A stretch of 24,009 nt of DNA from an uncultured Bacilli bacterium (GCA_934101865.1 CAKOSA010000012.1:1-24009), one strand, 5' to 3'; positions 8,760 to 15,533 are shown, numbered from the stretch's first letter. Notes: generated by a model from the sequence alone, not told the origin. Translations and numbers: made by a program.

Positions 8760-8765
8760 TATAAT
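8760..8765 (+). promoter_or_regulatory. Extended -10 promoter of the putative structured RNA
   Basis: TGG followed directly by TATAAT forms an extended -10. Transcription would begin near 8771-8773, just where the 5' arm of the RNA closing stem starts. The -35 region (TGATAC at 8736-8741, spacing 18) is weak, as is usual for extended -10 promoters. Confidence 0.6.
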
Positions 8766-8770
8766 GGAAT

Positions 8771-9114
8771 TACTAGGGATGACGATATCTTAGTTTAAAA
8801 CCGACTAAAGATATATTTAGGGAATCTAATTCATAATATGTGTTGAATACTTATTCAAATGTATAGGCTGTCTTTTAGTGATACTATTCATAAAATAGAC
8901 TGTTTATAATTAACCGTATCGCCTACGGGGATAGCTTGGTAATGAAGGGTTAAACCTGCTCCCAAGAATCTCATTACAATGGTAATGGGAAGCATATAAG
9001 GCTCCTAATTATAATGATGTGATGCCCACCTGTGTAAGTGCGCAGGTTTTATATCAAAGAGTCGCTTCTCTGGTGTATTTTTTGAAGAACTGATAGTTTA
9101 GGCTATCGGTTTTT
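8771..9114 (+). ncRNA. Putative stand-alone structured RNA, about 340 nt, family unknown
   Basis: No gene fits 8559-9178, but this stretch shows strong RNA structure. The ends pair: TAC and AGGGATGACGA within 8771-8785 against TCGCTTCTCT and GTA within 9062-9077, with one bulged A and a T-T mismatch. Directly stacked on it is a 9-bp stem, 8786-8794 with 8804-8813. Further hairpins: TTGAAT/ATTCAA (8843-8858), a stem 8870-8900, CCGTA/TACGG (8914-8928), CTTGG/CCAAG (8935-8966), CATTAC/GTAATG (8972-8987), and an 8-bp stem at 9028-9047. An extended -10 promoter and an intrinsic terminator frame the unit. I see no hallmarks of RNase P RNA, tmRNA or SRP RNA. A divergent 6S-like RNA or a new class remain possible. 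Bases 8559-8759 show only one minor hairpin (AAAGTA/TACTTT at 8598-8613). Confidence 0.6.
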
Positions 9115-9116
9115 CA
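9085..9116 (+). terminator. Intrinsic terminator of the structured RNA
   Basis: AACTGATAG (9088-9096), a 6-nt loop TTTAGG and CTATCGGTT (9103-9111) form a 9-bp stem with one G-U pair, followed by a T-run. No open reading frame ends here, which supports a non-coding transcript upstream. Confidence 0.8.
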
Positions 9117-9124
9117 TTTTCTGC

Positions 9125-9153
9125 TAGACAATTGGGGCTATTTATGGTATAGT
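9125..9153 (+). promoter_or_regulatory. Promoter of the 61-residue gene
   Basis: TAGACA (9125-9130), 17-bp spacer, TATAGT (9148-9153) preceded by TGG. It is close to the sigma-A consensus and sits 25 bp before the ATG at 9179. Confidence 0.75.
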
Positions 9154-9178
9154 AGTACGCAAATGAGGAGGAGATATT

Positions 9179-9364
9179 ATGGAAGGACCTAAAAGGGAAA
9201 AGGATTTACTGCTTTTGTACAAGCTTTATTTGCAGGCAATTCATTATGCTAAGGAATATGGCGATAAGTATGGTGATTTGGTTGCGATGAGAAGACTGGA
9301 AGAGGAGATACCAGAAGGTGCTAGGATAAGAAGAGAAGAAGATAGTAAGTCTAAGAGTAGATAA
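9179..9364 (+). CDS. Small highly charged hypothetical protein
   Basis: The protein has 61 residues, with no recognised family. It has its own promoter, an AGGAGGAG ribosome-binding site 5-6 bp before ATG, and a strong terminator behind, so it is very likely a real single-gene unit. The first half is probably helical (LLLLYKLYLQAIHYAKEYG), followed by a charged Glu/Arg-rich end (RRLEEEIPEGARIRREE) and a Ser/Lys tail. There is no signal peptide or membrane segment. It may be regulatory or structural; the sequence does not say. Confidence 0.75.
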   Translation: MEGPKREKDLLLLYKLYLQAIHYAKEYGDKYGDLVAMRRLEEEIPEGARIRREEDSKSKSR

Positions 9365-9377
9365 TTTCTATTTGAAG

Positions 9378-9406
9378 GAAGATAGGGGACTATCTTCTTT
9401 TATTTT
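9378..9406 (+). terminator. Intrinsic terminator after the 61-residue gene
   Basis: GAAGATAG (9378-9385), loop GGGA, CTATCTTC (9390-9397) form a perfect 8-bp stem followed by TTTTATTTT. Confidence 0.9.
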
Positions 9407-9522
9407 AGGTTAACTAGAAAGTAATATTGTTACGAATATGGGACGTAAAGACGCTGATAATAGTTTTTTATTACCAAATATCACAAAAATGGTAAAATTA
9501 AAGGTGAAAGGAAGTATTAAAA

Positions 9523-10215
9523 ATGGAAAAAAGTAGTAAAATTAAGGGGGCTATATTATTTATTACACCAATTGTATTTATATTACCATTAAATGTTTAT
9601 GCCGGTCGAGGCTGTTGTTCTTGGCACGGGGGACAAAATTATTGTGATACAAAAACAGGAAGGTGGGTATGTAATGATGGCACGTACAGCCCAAGTTGTA
9701 CTTGTGAGATAGCTAAGGTGTATGGTTGTACTGACCAAAATGCAACTAACTATAATAGTGGTGCTAATCAAGATGACGGAAGTTGTGTATATAAGGTGAT
9801 GGGATGTACGGATGCGAGTGCTACAAATTATAATGCCCAAGCTAATACTGCTGATGGTAGTTGCTTGTACGAGAAAACAGTAGAGGAACAGGAGGCAATT
9901 CCATATTCAATTAAAATTGTAGAAAAATCTCAAAATATAAATGCAACATCTGGCAAGGATGGAGTAAAAAAAGTTACAAAAAAGGTTATTGTTAATGAAA
10001 ATGGAACAGAACAATCATCAGAAATAATAGGTGAAGAGATAATAGAAGAGCCGGTTGAAAAAATTATAGTGGAAAAAGAGAATAAAGAAGAAAAAAAGAA
10101 TAATAGTCAAGGTGATAAAGATGAAAATAATAGTTCCCCTATAATACCTGGTATTTTAATGACTGGTTTAGTTGCATCTGGAATATTCTATAAGAAAAAC
10201 AAGGATAAGAACTAA
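9523..10215 (+). CDS. Secreted, membrane-anchored surface protein with GCTD repeats and G5-like domain
   Basis: The protein has 230 residues. An N-terminal signal peptide is clear (Lys-rich start, hydrophobic core, VYA before GRGCC). Next is a Cys-rich segment, residues about 28-65, with CCSWHGG and VCNDGTYSPSCTC. Two repeats follow, starting GCTDQNATNYNSGA (near 68) and GCTDASATNYNAQA (near 93), each ending in DGSC. Residues about 120-185 look like a G5 domain (IPYSIKIVEKS, NGTEQSS, EPVEKIIVE), a fold known from cell-wall-binding proteins. A Lys/Glu/Asn linker, one hydrophobic segment (about 204-222) and a KKNKDKN tail end the protein. No LPxTG motif is present, so membrane anchoring rather than sortase attachment is likely. 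The SD is AAAGGAAG. A weak promoter (TTACCA, then TGG plus TAAAAT at 9493-9498) precedes it. Confidence 0.8.
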   Translation: MEKSSKIKGAILFITPIVFILPLNVYAGRGCCSWHGGQNYCDTKTGRWVCNDGTYSPSCTCEIAKVYGCTDQNATNYNSGANQDDGSCVYKVMGCTDASATNYNAQANTADGSCLYEKTVEEQEAIPYSIKIVEKSQNINATSGKDGVKKVTKKVIVNENGTEQSSEIIGEEIIEEPVEKIIVEKENKEEKKNNSQGDKDENNSSPIIPGILMTGLVASGIFYKKNKDKN

Positions 10216-10335
10216 GTTTAATATTTTACAAACATCAGTATCTAAAATTTACGATAATAATGAAAAATAGTAATGGCTTTGATGCAGTTTTTGAATTTCT
10301 GTAATAAAAAATATTTAATATTATTAAATCTATGG

Positions 10336-10341
10336 TACAAT
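10336..10341 (+). promoter_or_regulatory. Extended -10 (TGG-TACAAT) before tcdA
   Basis: TGG directly before TACAAT lies 24 bp upstream of the chosen tcdA start. This shows that an in-frame ATG at 10332 falls within the promoter and is not the start. Confidence 0.6.
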
Positions 10342-10364
10342 ATATTAAGAAACGAGGTAATATT

Positions 10365-11039
10365 ATGTATGATAGATTAATAAAATTGGTTGGAGAAACC
10401 AATTATAATAAATTAAAGAGTAAAACTGTTGCTGTAATAGGTTTAGGCGGAGTAGGGGGAGCAGTATGTGAATGTCTTGCTAGAAGTGGTATTGGTAAAT
10501 TAGTTATAGTTGATTTTGATACTATTGATATATCTAATTTAAACAGACAAATAATAACCAATAAGACTAATATTGGCTGTAAAAAAACGGAAGAGATGAG
10601 AAAAAGAATTGAACTAATTAGTGAAACTAAAATAACTATATTAGATACATTCCTAAGTGAAGATAACATAGATGATTTATTTAAGTATGATATTGATTAT
10701 TTGATAGATGCCTGCGATAGCATTGATGCCAAAAAAGCGTTAATAAAAAAATGCACTGAGGAAAAGATACCGTTTATTTCGTGTATGGGCACGGGGAACA
10801 AGCTCGACCCTTTGAAATATCAAATCGTGGATATTCGGAAGACGAGTTACGACCCTATTGCTAAAATTCTTAGAAAATATGTTAAAGATATGCGAATTGC
10901 GGGCAGGGTAATGGTGTTATATAGTACGGAGGTTCCGAAAAAGGTTTCTGGCTCCATTAGTTCCATCGCTTATATGCCTACTATTGCCGGTAATTTATGT
11001 GCGAGCTATGTAATAAGAAAAATACTAGAAAATGACTAG
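10365..11039 (+). CDS. tcdA: tRNA threonylcarbamoyladenosine dehydratase (ThiF/E1-like)
   Basis: The protein has 224 residues. TcdA uses ATP to cyclise the t6A37 base of ANN-decoding tRNAs to ct6A. The ATP-binding glycine loop GLGGVGG is at residues 26-32, followed by the acidic VDFDTID stretch, the NLNRQ motif, DACDS near the centre, and CMGTGNKLDP, all typical of the ThiF/MoeB/TcdA group. The TSYDPIAKILRKYVKD region and KVSGSISSIAYMPTIAG resemble TcdA rather than ThiF or MoeB. No ThiS/MoaD-type partner gene is adjacent. The ATG at 10365 follows ACGAGGTAA. The 3' end overlaps a terminator shared with rarA. Confidence 0.9.
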   Translation: MYDRLIKLVGETNYNKLKSKTVAVIGLGGVGGAVCECLARSGIGKLVIVDFDTIDISNLNRQIITNKTNIGCKKTEEMRKRIELISETKITILDTFLSEDNIDDLFKYDIDYLIDACDSIDAKKALIKKCTEEKIPFISCMGTGNKLDPLKYQIVDIRKTSYDPIAKILRKYVKDMRIAGRVMVLYSTEVPKKVSGSISSIAYMPTIAGNLCASYVIRKILEND

Positions 11040-11046
11040 TATTTTT
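11018..11046. terminator. Bidirectional terminator shared by tcdA and rarA
   Basis: AAAAATACTAG (11018-11028), 7-nt loop, CTAGTATTTTT (11036-11046) form a perfect 11-bp inverted repeat. A-run and T-run arms let it work on both strands. It covers the last codons and stop of tcdA and touches the stop of rarA, so two convergent genes end in one hairpin. Confidence 0.85.
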
Positions 11047-12256
11047 ATCTATTTATTCTTTCTAAATTCTCCATAATAATTTTTAGTTTGTTTTCAAAAG
11101 CGTTTTCTCTGGGGATATAGAACTTGCTTCCTTTGAGTTCCTTGGGCAAATATTCTTGCTTTACAATGCTATTTTTATAATTATGGGGGTATTTATAAGC
11201 GGGATTATTTTTCTTTATGTGTGTTGGTACGGGGTAGGAACCGTTATTTTTTACAGTATCAATAGCACTATATATGGCAGCTTCTCCGGAATTGCTTTTG
11301 GGCGATAAGGCCATTTCGATAATAATTGTTCCTAGTATGATAGTGGCTTCGGGCATTCCTACTTCTCTTGCTGCAATACAGGCTGACACTACTTTTGGTC
11401 CCATACTGCTATTGGCAAGGCCGATATCTTCATAAACTATTACTTGCATACGTCTACATATTGCTTCTAACTCCCCACCTTCGAGAAGTCTAGCTAAATA
11501 ATATAGGGAAGCTTGCACGTCACTACCTCTAATTGATTTTTGAAAGGCACTGAGGAGGTCATAGTAATTGTCGCCATCTTTGTCGTGGAATATATTAGGG
11601 GTATTATTGATGCTTTTTACTATATCTAGGGTTATGTGTTTATCACTTACTGAGTAGTAGCATACTTCTAATAGGTTATAGGCAAATCTTAGGTCGCTGG
11701 AACTTAGGGATGCTATATAGTTAATGCTTTCTTCATCTATTGTTATTTCTTCTAACTCTTTACTTTGCGTAGCATTTTTTAATGCTAAAATTATTTCATC
11801 CGTGGTTAATTCTTCTAATTTGAATAATTGGCATCTACTTCTAATGGCGGGATTAATGCTGTGATAGGGGTTGGAAGATGTTAGGCCGATTAGGGTGATG
11901 AGGCCATTTTCTAAAAGGGGGAGGAGGAGGTCTTGCTTGTCTTTATTTAGTCTATGGATTTCGTCCATAATTAGAACCATTCCGTTATATAGTTTGGCTT
12001 CTTCGACGACGATATCGAAGTCTTTTTTGTTATTTATAACGGCGTTTAGGCATCGATATTTACAGCCAAGTTCGTTTACTAAACAGAGAGCGATAGTTGT
12101 TTTTCCTATCCCGGGGTTGCCGTATAAAATCATTGAAAATAGTTTGTTATTTTTTACTAGGTTATTTAATATTTTCCCTTCTCCGACTAGGTGTTTTTGG
12201 CCAACTACATCTTTTAGTTTTTGTGGTCTTAGTTTTACTGCTAATGGTTCGTTCAT
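11045..12256 (-). CDS. rarA: Replication-associated recombination protein A (AAA+ ATPase)
   Basis: The protein has 403 residues, slightly short for the family (about 420-450). RarA/MgsA is a clamp-loader-like ATPase acting at stalled replication forks. Walker A GNPGIGKTT is at residues 46-54 and Walker B LIMDEIHR at 95-102, with sensor-type GLTSSNPYHSINPAIRSRC including the Arg finger region. The C-terminal half has the MgsA tetramerisation signatures DGDNYYDLLSAFQKSIRGSD and EDIGLANS, and YPHNYKNSIVKQEYLP near the end. The start is the first ATG. xerD is divergent, 107 bp away. Confidence 0.95.
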   Translation of the reverse strand: MNEPLAVKLRPQKLKDVVGQKHLVGEGKILNNLVKNNKLFSMILYGNPGIGKTTIALCLVNELGCKYRCLNAVINNKKDFDIVVEEAKLYNGMVLIMDEIHRLNKDKQDLLLPLLENGLITLIGLTSSNPYHSINPAIRSRCQLFKLEELTTDEIILALKNATQSKELEEITIDEESINYIASLSSSDLRFAYNLLEVCYYSVSDKHITLDIVKSINNTPNIFHDKDGDNYYDLLSAFQKSIRGSDVQASLYYLARLLEGGELEAICRRMQVIVYEDIGLANSSMGPKVVSACIAAREVGMPEATIILGTIIIEMALSPKSNSGEAAIYSAIDTVKNNGSYPVPTHIKKNNPAYKYPHNYKNSIVKQEYLPKELKGSKFYIPRENAFENKLKIIMENLERINR

Positions 12257-12363
12257 AATATCACCTATACAATCATAAGATACTTCCTAAAAAATGTCAA
12301 TATTACTGGTAAAAAATTGTGAATTTTGTTATAATATGGTTAGAAAGAGTAGGGTGACTGGTA

Positions 12364-13254
12364 ATGGTTTTGGATAAGGGTAATATTAGTATATATAATG
12401 ATTTTATGGTGTATTTGCAAACTGAGAGGGGACTTTCCAATGGGACAATTTTGGCTTATGGGGATGATGTGAGAAAGTTTCTTAGGTATTTACAAGAAAA
12501 GGGGATTTTGGTAAGGGATGTGGATGATGATGTAATGGAGGAGTACCTAGCGTCTTTGGTTAATCTTAATAGTTATTCGGTTAACAGGAATATTAGTTCA
12601 GTTAAGGTTTTTTTGGAATTTTTGGGGAAGGTATATGGGTACGTTTTTTCTATTTCTGATATTCGTTCTATTAAAACTAATAGGCATCTTCCGCAAGTTC
12701 TTTCGCGGGAAGAAGTGGATAAGATACTTGATATTTCTTTAAAGACACCGTTTGATTATCGGAACAAGGCTATGCTTGAAGTTATGTATGGGTCAGGTCT
12801 TAGGGTTAGTGAGGTTACGGGGCTTAAAGGTAAGAATATTGATTTGGAGAGTGGGGTAGTGAGATTTTTTGGTAAGGGTAGTAAAGAGAGAATGGTGCCT
12901 TTATCGGATATGGCTATTAGGTATCTCAGGATTTATTTGGATGAATACAGGTGTTTCTTTGTTAAAAAGAGAATATTGGATAATGTTTTTCTGAATAATC
13001 ACGGCTCGGCTTTGACAAGGCAAGGGTTTTTAATGATTTTGAAAAGGATTTGTGAGCAAAAAGGTATTACTAAGGCGGTTACTCCCCATTGTTTAAGGCA
13101 TTCTTTTGCTACGCACTTGCTGGAAGGTGGGGCTGATTTGCGAAGTATTCAGACGATGCTAGGCCACGAAAATTTGTCAACAACACAGATTTATACGAAT
13201 TTAGGGGTGGATACGGTTAGGGAAAACTATGATTTGTATCATCCTAGGAGTTAA
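12364..13254 (+). CDS. xerD: Site-specific tyrosine recombinase XerD
   Basis: The protein has 296 residues, exactly the usual Xer length. Xer recombinases resolve chromosome dimers at dif with FtsK. The N-terminal SAM-like DNA-binding domain (about 10-90, YLQTERGLSNGTILAYGDDVRKFL) is followed by the catalytic domain with the full set: R147 in GSGLRVSE, K171 in GKGSKER, H242 and R245 in PHCLRHSFATHLL, H268 in LGHENLS, and Y277 in IYTNL. It closely resembles XerD more than XerC, but only one Xer is visible and the label depends on that. It lacks integrase context such as att sites or phage genes, so a housekeeping role is likely. A TATAAT at about 12331 and GGGTGA SD precede it. Confidence 0.92.
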   Translation: MVLDKGNISIYNDFMVYLQTERGLSNGTILAYGDDVRKFLRYLQEKGILVRDVDDDVMEEYLASLVNLNSYSVNRNISSVKVFLEFLGKVYGYVFSISDIRSIKTNRHLPQVLSREEVDKILDISLKTPFDYRNKAMLEVMYGSGLRVSEVTGLKGKNIDLESGVVRFFGKGSKERMVPLSDMAIRYLRIYLDEYRCFFVKKRILDNVFLNNHGSALTRQGFLMILKRICEQKGITKAVTPHCLRHSFATHLLEGGADLRSIQTMLGHENLSTTQIYTNLGVDTVRENYDLYHPRS

Positions 13255-13304
13255 TAATGGTGCCCTACGGGGGTAAGAATATGGATTTGGAAAGGAGAAT
13301 TTTT

Positions 13305-13565
13305 ATGAAAGTGGAAAAATATGGAATATATAGGCATTTTAAGGGGAAGTATTATTTGGTTTTGGATATTGTAAAACATAGTGAAACGAGAGAAGAGTTA
13401 GTGCTTTATAGGGCTTTGTATGGAGAAAAGGAATTGTGGGTGAGACCGCTCTCGATGTTTACTTCTTTGGTGGATGGGGATAAGTATCCTAATGTGAAAC
13501 AAAAATATAGGTTTGAACTGCAAAATATGGATAATTTTAGGAAAAATGATGACTTTTTGGTATAA
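13305..13565 (+). CDS. DUF1653 domain protein
   Basis: The protein has 86 residues. The ATG at 13305 follows AAAGGAGAATTTT, so the upstream in-frame ATGs (13257, 13281) are not needed. The sequence YGIYRHFKGKYYLVLDIVKHSETREELVLYRALYGEKELWVRPLSMF is the compact beta-rich DUF1653 pattern, whose biochemical role is unknown. It lies 50 bp after xerD and is probably co-transcribed with it. The promoter for the next gene lies inside its 3' end. Confidence 0.85.
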   Translation: MKVEKYGIYRHFKGKYYLVLDIVKHSETREELVLYRALYGEKELWVRPLSMFTSLVDGDKYPNVKQKYRFELQNMDNFRKNDDFLV

Positions 13566-13577
13566 ATTTGGTACAAT
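13549..13577 (+). promoter_or_regulatory. Promoter before the phosphohexomutase gene
   Basis: ATGACT (13549-13554), 17-bp spacer, and TACAAT (13572-13577) preceded by TGG form an extended -10 promoter overlapping the end of the DUF1653 gene. Confidence 0.55.
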
Positions 13578-13612
13578 TAGGGTGTATGTTAAAAATAGAA
13601 AGAAGGTATAAG

Positions 13613-14983
13613 ATGATAAGTAAGACGATATTTAGAGAATATGATATTAGGGGTATATATGGTACGGATTTGTTTGATGAGGATGCGTATAAGATTGGAC
13701 TTGCCGTAGGCTACAAGTTAAACAAATATAAAATTAAAGAGATTGTGGTGGGGCACGATAACAGGATGTCTTCGCCGGCTCTGACGGAGAATTTGATTAG
13801 AGGGCTGGTTCAGTTTGGTATTGATGTGGTGAATATTGGAGAAGCGACGACGCCGATGGTGTATTTTGCGAGGATTCATTTGCAGAAAATGGCGAGTATT
13901 GCGGTGACGGCATCGCATAATCCTAAGGAATATAATGGTTTTAAGATTTGTTTTAATGGGACGAATAATGCTTACGGGGACGAGATTAGGGAGTTATATG
14001 ACATAATTGTGGCTGGTGATTTTATTTTTAAGGGGGAGATGGGTGCTGTTAATAATGTGAATATTCGAGATGAATATGTGAAGTATATTTTGAGGGATAT
14101 TCATATTGATAATCCGAATTTAAAGGTGATTTATGATTGTGGTAATGGGACGACGAGTATAATTGCACCTAGTATTTTTGAAAGGCTTAATGTGAAAGAG
14201 AAGGGGATATTTAATATTTCTGATGCTAATTTTCCTAATCATCATCCGGACCCTAATGTTAAGGCTAATTTGGATAAACTTAGTAAGGAGGTATTGAAAG
14301 ATAAAGCTGATTTGGGGGTTGCTTATGATGGTGATGGAGATAGAGTAGGGTTGATTGATGAAAATGGTAGATTTGTTACTTGTGAAGAAATAATGATTTT
14401 GATTTGGAGAGATTTGGTAAATAAGGTGGGTAACAAAAAGACTTTATATGATGTGAAGTGTTCAAAGATTCTGGCGGATGAACTTGATAAGCTTGGTGTT
14501 GAAAAGGTTCTTAATAAAACTGGTAATTGTTTTTTACAAGCTAAAACTCACGAACTTGATGTGCCATTTGCCGGAGAGGAATCTGGACATACTATTTTTA
14601 CTGATAGATTTGGTGGTTTTGAGGATGCTATTTATACGTCGCTTAGAATTATAGAGATTGTGGCTAATTCTGGTAAGAGTGTTAGTGAACTTTTAAAGGG
14701 TATTAAGTATTATCATACAACGCCAATGATGAACTACCCTACTTCGGAAGAAAAAAAACAGAGTGTAGTAGAGACTATCAAAAATTATTGTATTAGCAAG
14801 GGATATAATATTAATACAATTGATGGCGTAAAAATTATTAATGATAACTCCTCTGCTCTATTCAGGGCTTCTAATACCAGTCCTAATATTACGTATCGTT
14901 ATGAAGCTACAACTGAGGAAGAATTAAAGAAACTTGAAAATGAGTTTAATGCGTTACTTGATGAGATTTCTAAAAATGATTAG
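13613..14983 (+). CDS. Phosphomannomutase/phosphoglucomutase
   Basis: The protein has 456 residues, typical of the AlgC/ManB-type PMM/PGM. It interconverts hexose 1- and 6-phosphates for cell-surface sugar nucleotides. The ATG at 13613 follows AGAAGG; upstream in-frame ATGs lack an SD and overlap the promoter. Four domain signatures are present: phosphoserine loop TASHNPKEYNG (Ser101), metal loop DGDGDR (239-244), sugar-specificity loop GEESGH (321-326), and phosphate loop RASNTSPN (419-425). The GEESGH loop fits dual Man/Glc specificity, but the exact substrate cannot be told, so no symbol is given. Confidence 0.93.
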   Translation: MISKTIFREYDIRGIYGTDLFDEDAYKIGLAVGYKLNKYKIKEIVVGHDNRMSSPALTENLIRGLVQFGIDVVNIGEATTPMVYFARIHLQKMASIAVTASHNPKEYNGFKICFNGTNNAYGDEIRELYDIIVAGDFIFKGEMGAVNNVNIRDEYVKYILRDIHIDNPNLKVIYDCGNGTTSIIAPSIFERLNVKEKGIFNISDANFPNHHPDPNVKANLDKLSKEVLKDKADLGVAYDGDGDRVGLIDENGRFVTCEEIMILIWRDLVNKVGNKKTLYDVKCSKILADELDKLGVEKVLNKTGNCFLQAKTHELDVPFAGEESGHTIFTDRFGGFEDAIYTSLRIIEIVANSGKSVSELLKGIKYYHTTPMMNYPTSEEKKQSVVETIKNYCISKGYNINTIDGVKIINDNSSALFRASNTSPNITYRYEATTEEELKKLENEFNALLDEISKND

Positions 14984-15015
14984 AAAAAATATGAATTTTG
15001 AGGTTGTTAATGCTT

Positions 15016-15083
15016 GCGTAGAATGAATTGAGATGGATAATTATATTACTTTTTGATTCTCGATGCAAATGAGAGGCCCTATC
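15016..15083 (+). repeat. 68-bp structured repeat, copy 1
   Basis: It shares with the copy at 15447-15515 GCGTA, AATGAATTGA, TATTACTTTTT and ATTCTCGATGCAAATGAGA in the same order. It folds as an upper stem TTCTC/GAGAG (15057-15061 with 15071-15075), loop GATGCAAAT, and a lower stem GATGG/CTATC (15032-15036 with 15079-15083). Strand is arbitrary. It lies just after the phosphohexomutase gene. Confidence 0.75.
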
Positions 15084-15135
15084 GGGGGCAAATATATATA
15101 TGAAATATTATGAAATGAGAATAAATGGGAAATAA

Positions 15136-15174
15136 AAAGAAAAATAATAGGGGAGTTCTCTATTATTTTTCTTT
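15136..15174. terminator. Strong hairpin terminator at the end of the DUF1540 gene
   Basis: AAAGAAAAATAATAG (15136-15150), 9-nt loop, CTATTATTTTTCTTT (15160-15174) form a perfect 15-bp inverted repeat that overlaps the last codons of the minus-strand gene. Arms are A-rich on one side and T-rich on the other, so it may act on both strands. Confidence 0.75.
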
Positions 15175-15324
15175 ATAACTTTCGCAAATTGTTTCTTCTT
15201 TGTCAGTGCAATCACATCCGTCACAAGAACAAGAAACTTTAATGGAATCTAATTTGCAAACGCATTTATCATTGTCATTATGTTTGCAGTTAGAAACATT
15301 GCATTTTATATTTTTATTATCCAT
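15163..15324 (-). CDS. Small Cys-rich DUF1540-type protein
   Basis: The protein has 53 residues with nine Cys at positions 8, 13, 21, 23, 32, 34, 37, 39 and 47. The start is fixed by GGAGGATAATTT before ATG. The N-terminal half reads CNVSNCKHNDNDKCVCKLDSI, the DUF1540 pattern of paired cysteines found in small Firmicutes proteins. The second half carries a denser CSCDGCDC cluster. Metal binding is likely from the cysteines, but the metal and function are unknown. The gene is alone, ends in a 15-bp hairpin and lies between two copies of a structured repeat. Confidence 0.88.
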   Translation of the reverse strand: MDNKNIKCNVSNCKHNDNDKCVCKLDSIKVSCSCDGCDCTDKEETICESYKEK

Positions 15325-15446
15325 AAATTATCCTCCAAGAATAGTATTTACGGATATATGGTAAATATACGGAAATTATGGGTAATTTTTTAATAATTTA
15401 TGATTTTTAAACCAAGAAATTAACATAATATCAATTATCGGAACTA

Positions 15447-15515
15447 GCGTAAAATGAATTGAAGAGGGGAACTGTATTACTTTTTAATTCTCGATGCAAA
15501 TGAGAAGCCCCTCTT
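15447..15515 (+). repeat. 68-bp structured repeat, copy 2
   Basis: Second copy of the element at 15016-15083. The upper stem is TTCTC/GAGAA (15488-15492 with 15502-15506) with the same GATGCAAAT loop. The lower stem is AAGAGGGG/CCCCTCTT (15462-15469 with 15508-15515), a perfect 8 bp. It lies 18 bp beyond the 3' end of the XRE gene. Bases 15325-15446 between the DUF1540 gene and this copy are AT-rich and hold nothing else I can name. Confidence 0.75.
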
Positions 15516-15533
15516 TATCATTTATTTATATTA

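Noticed and set aside
8771..9114. Structured RNA as tmRNA, RNase P RNA or SRP RNA
   Set aside because: The T-arm GGTTCGAATCC, GAGGAAAGTCC and GGAAGCAG-type cores are absent. A divergent 6S RNA cannot be excluded.
9436..9460. Possible cyclic-di-GMP riboswitch (GGGACGTAAAGACGC resembles a GEMM core)
   Set aside because: The second conserved strand (AGGGCAAA type) and its flanking helices are missing, so only a chance partial match remains.
10140..10215. LPxTG sorting signal in the GCTD-repeat surface protein
   Set aside because: The hydrophobic segment and Lys tail are present but no LPxTG or close variant precedes them.
10332..10364. Upstream ATG for tcdA
   Set aside because: It overlaps the TGG-TACAAT promoter; the ATG at 10365 has the SD and begins the family's conserved N-terminus.
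12364..13254. Phage or transposon integrase rather than XerD
   Set aside because: Length, full Xer residue set and housekeeping neighbours fit XerD; no att repeats or phage genes are seen.
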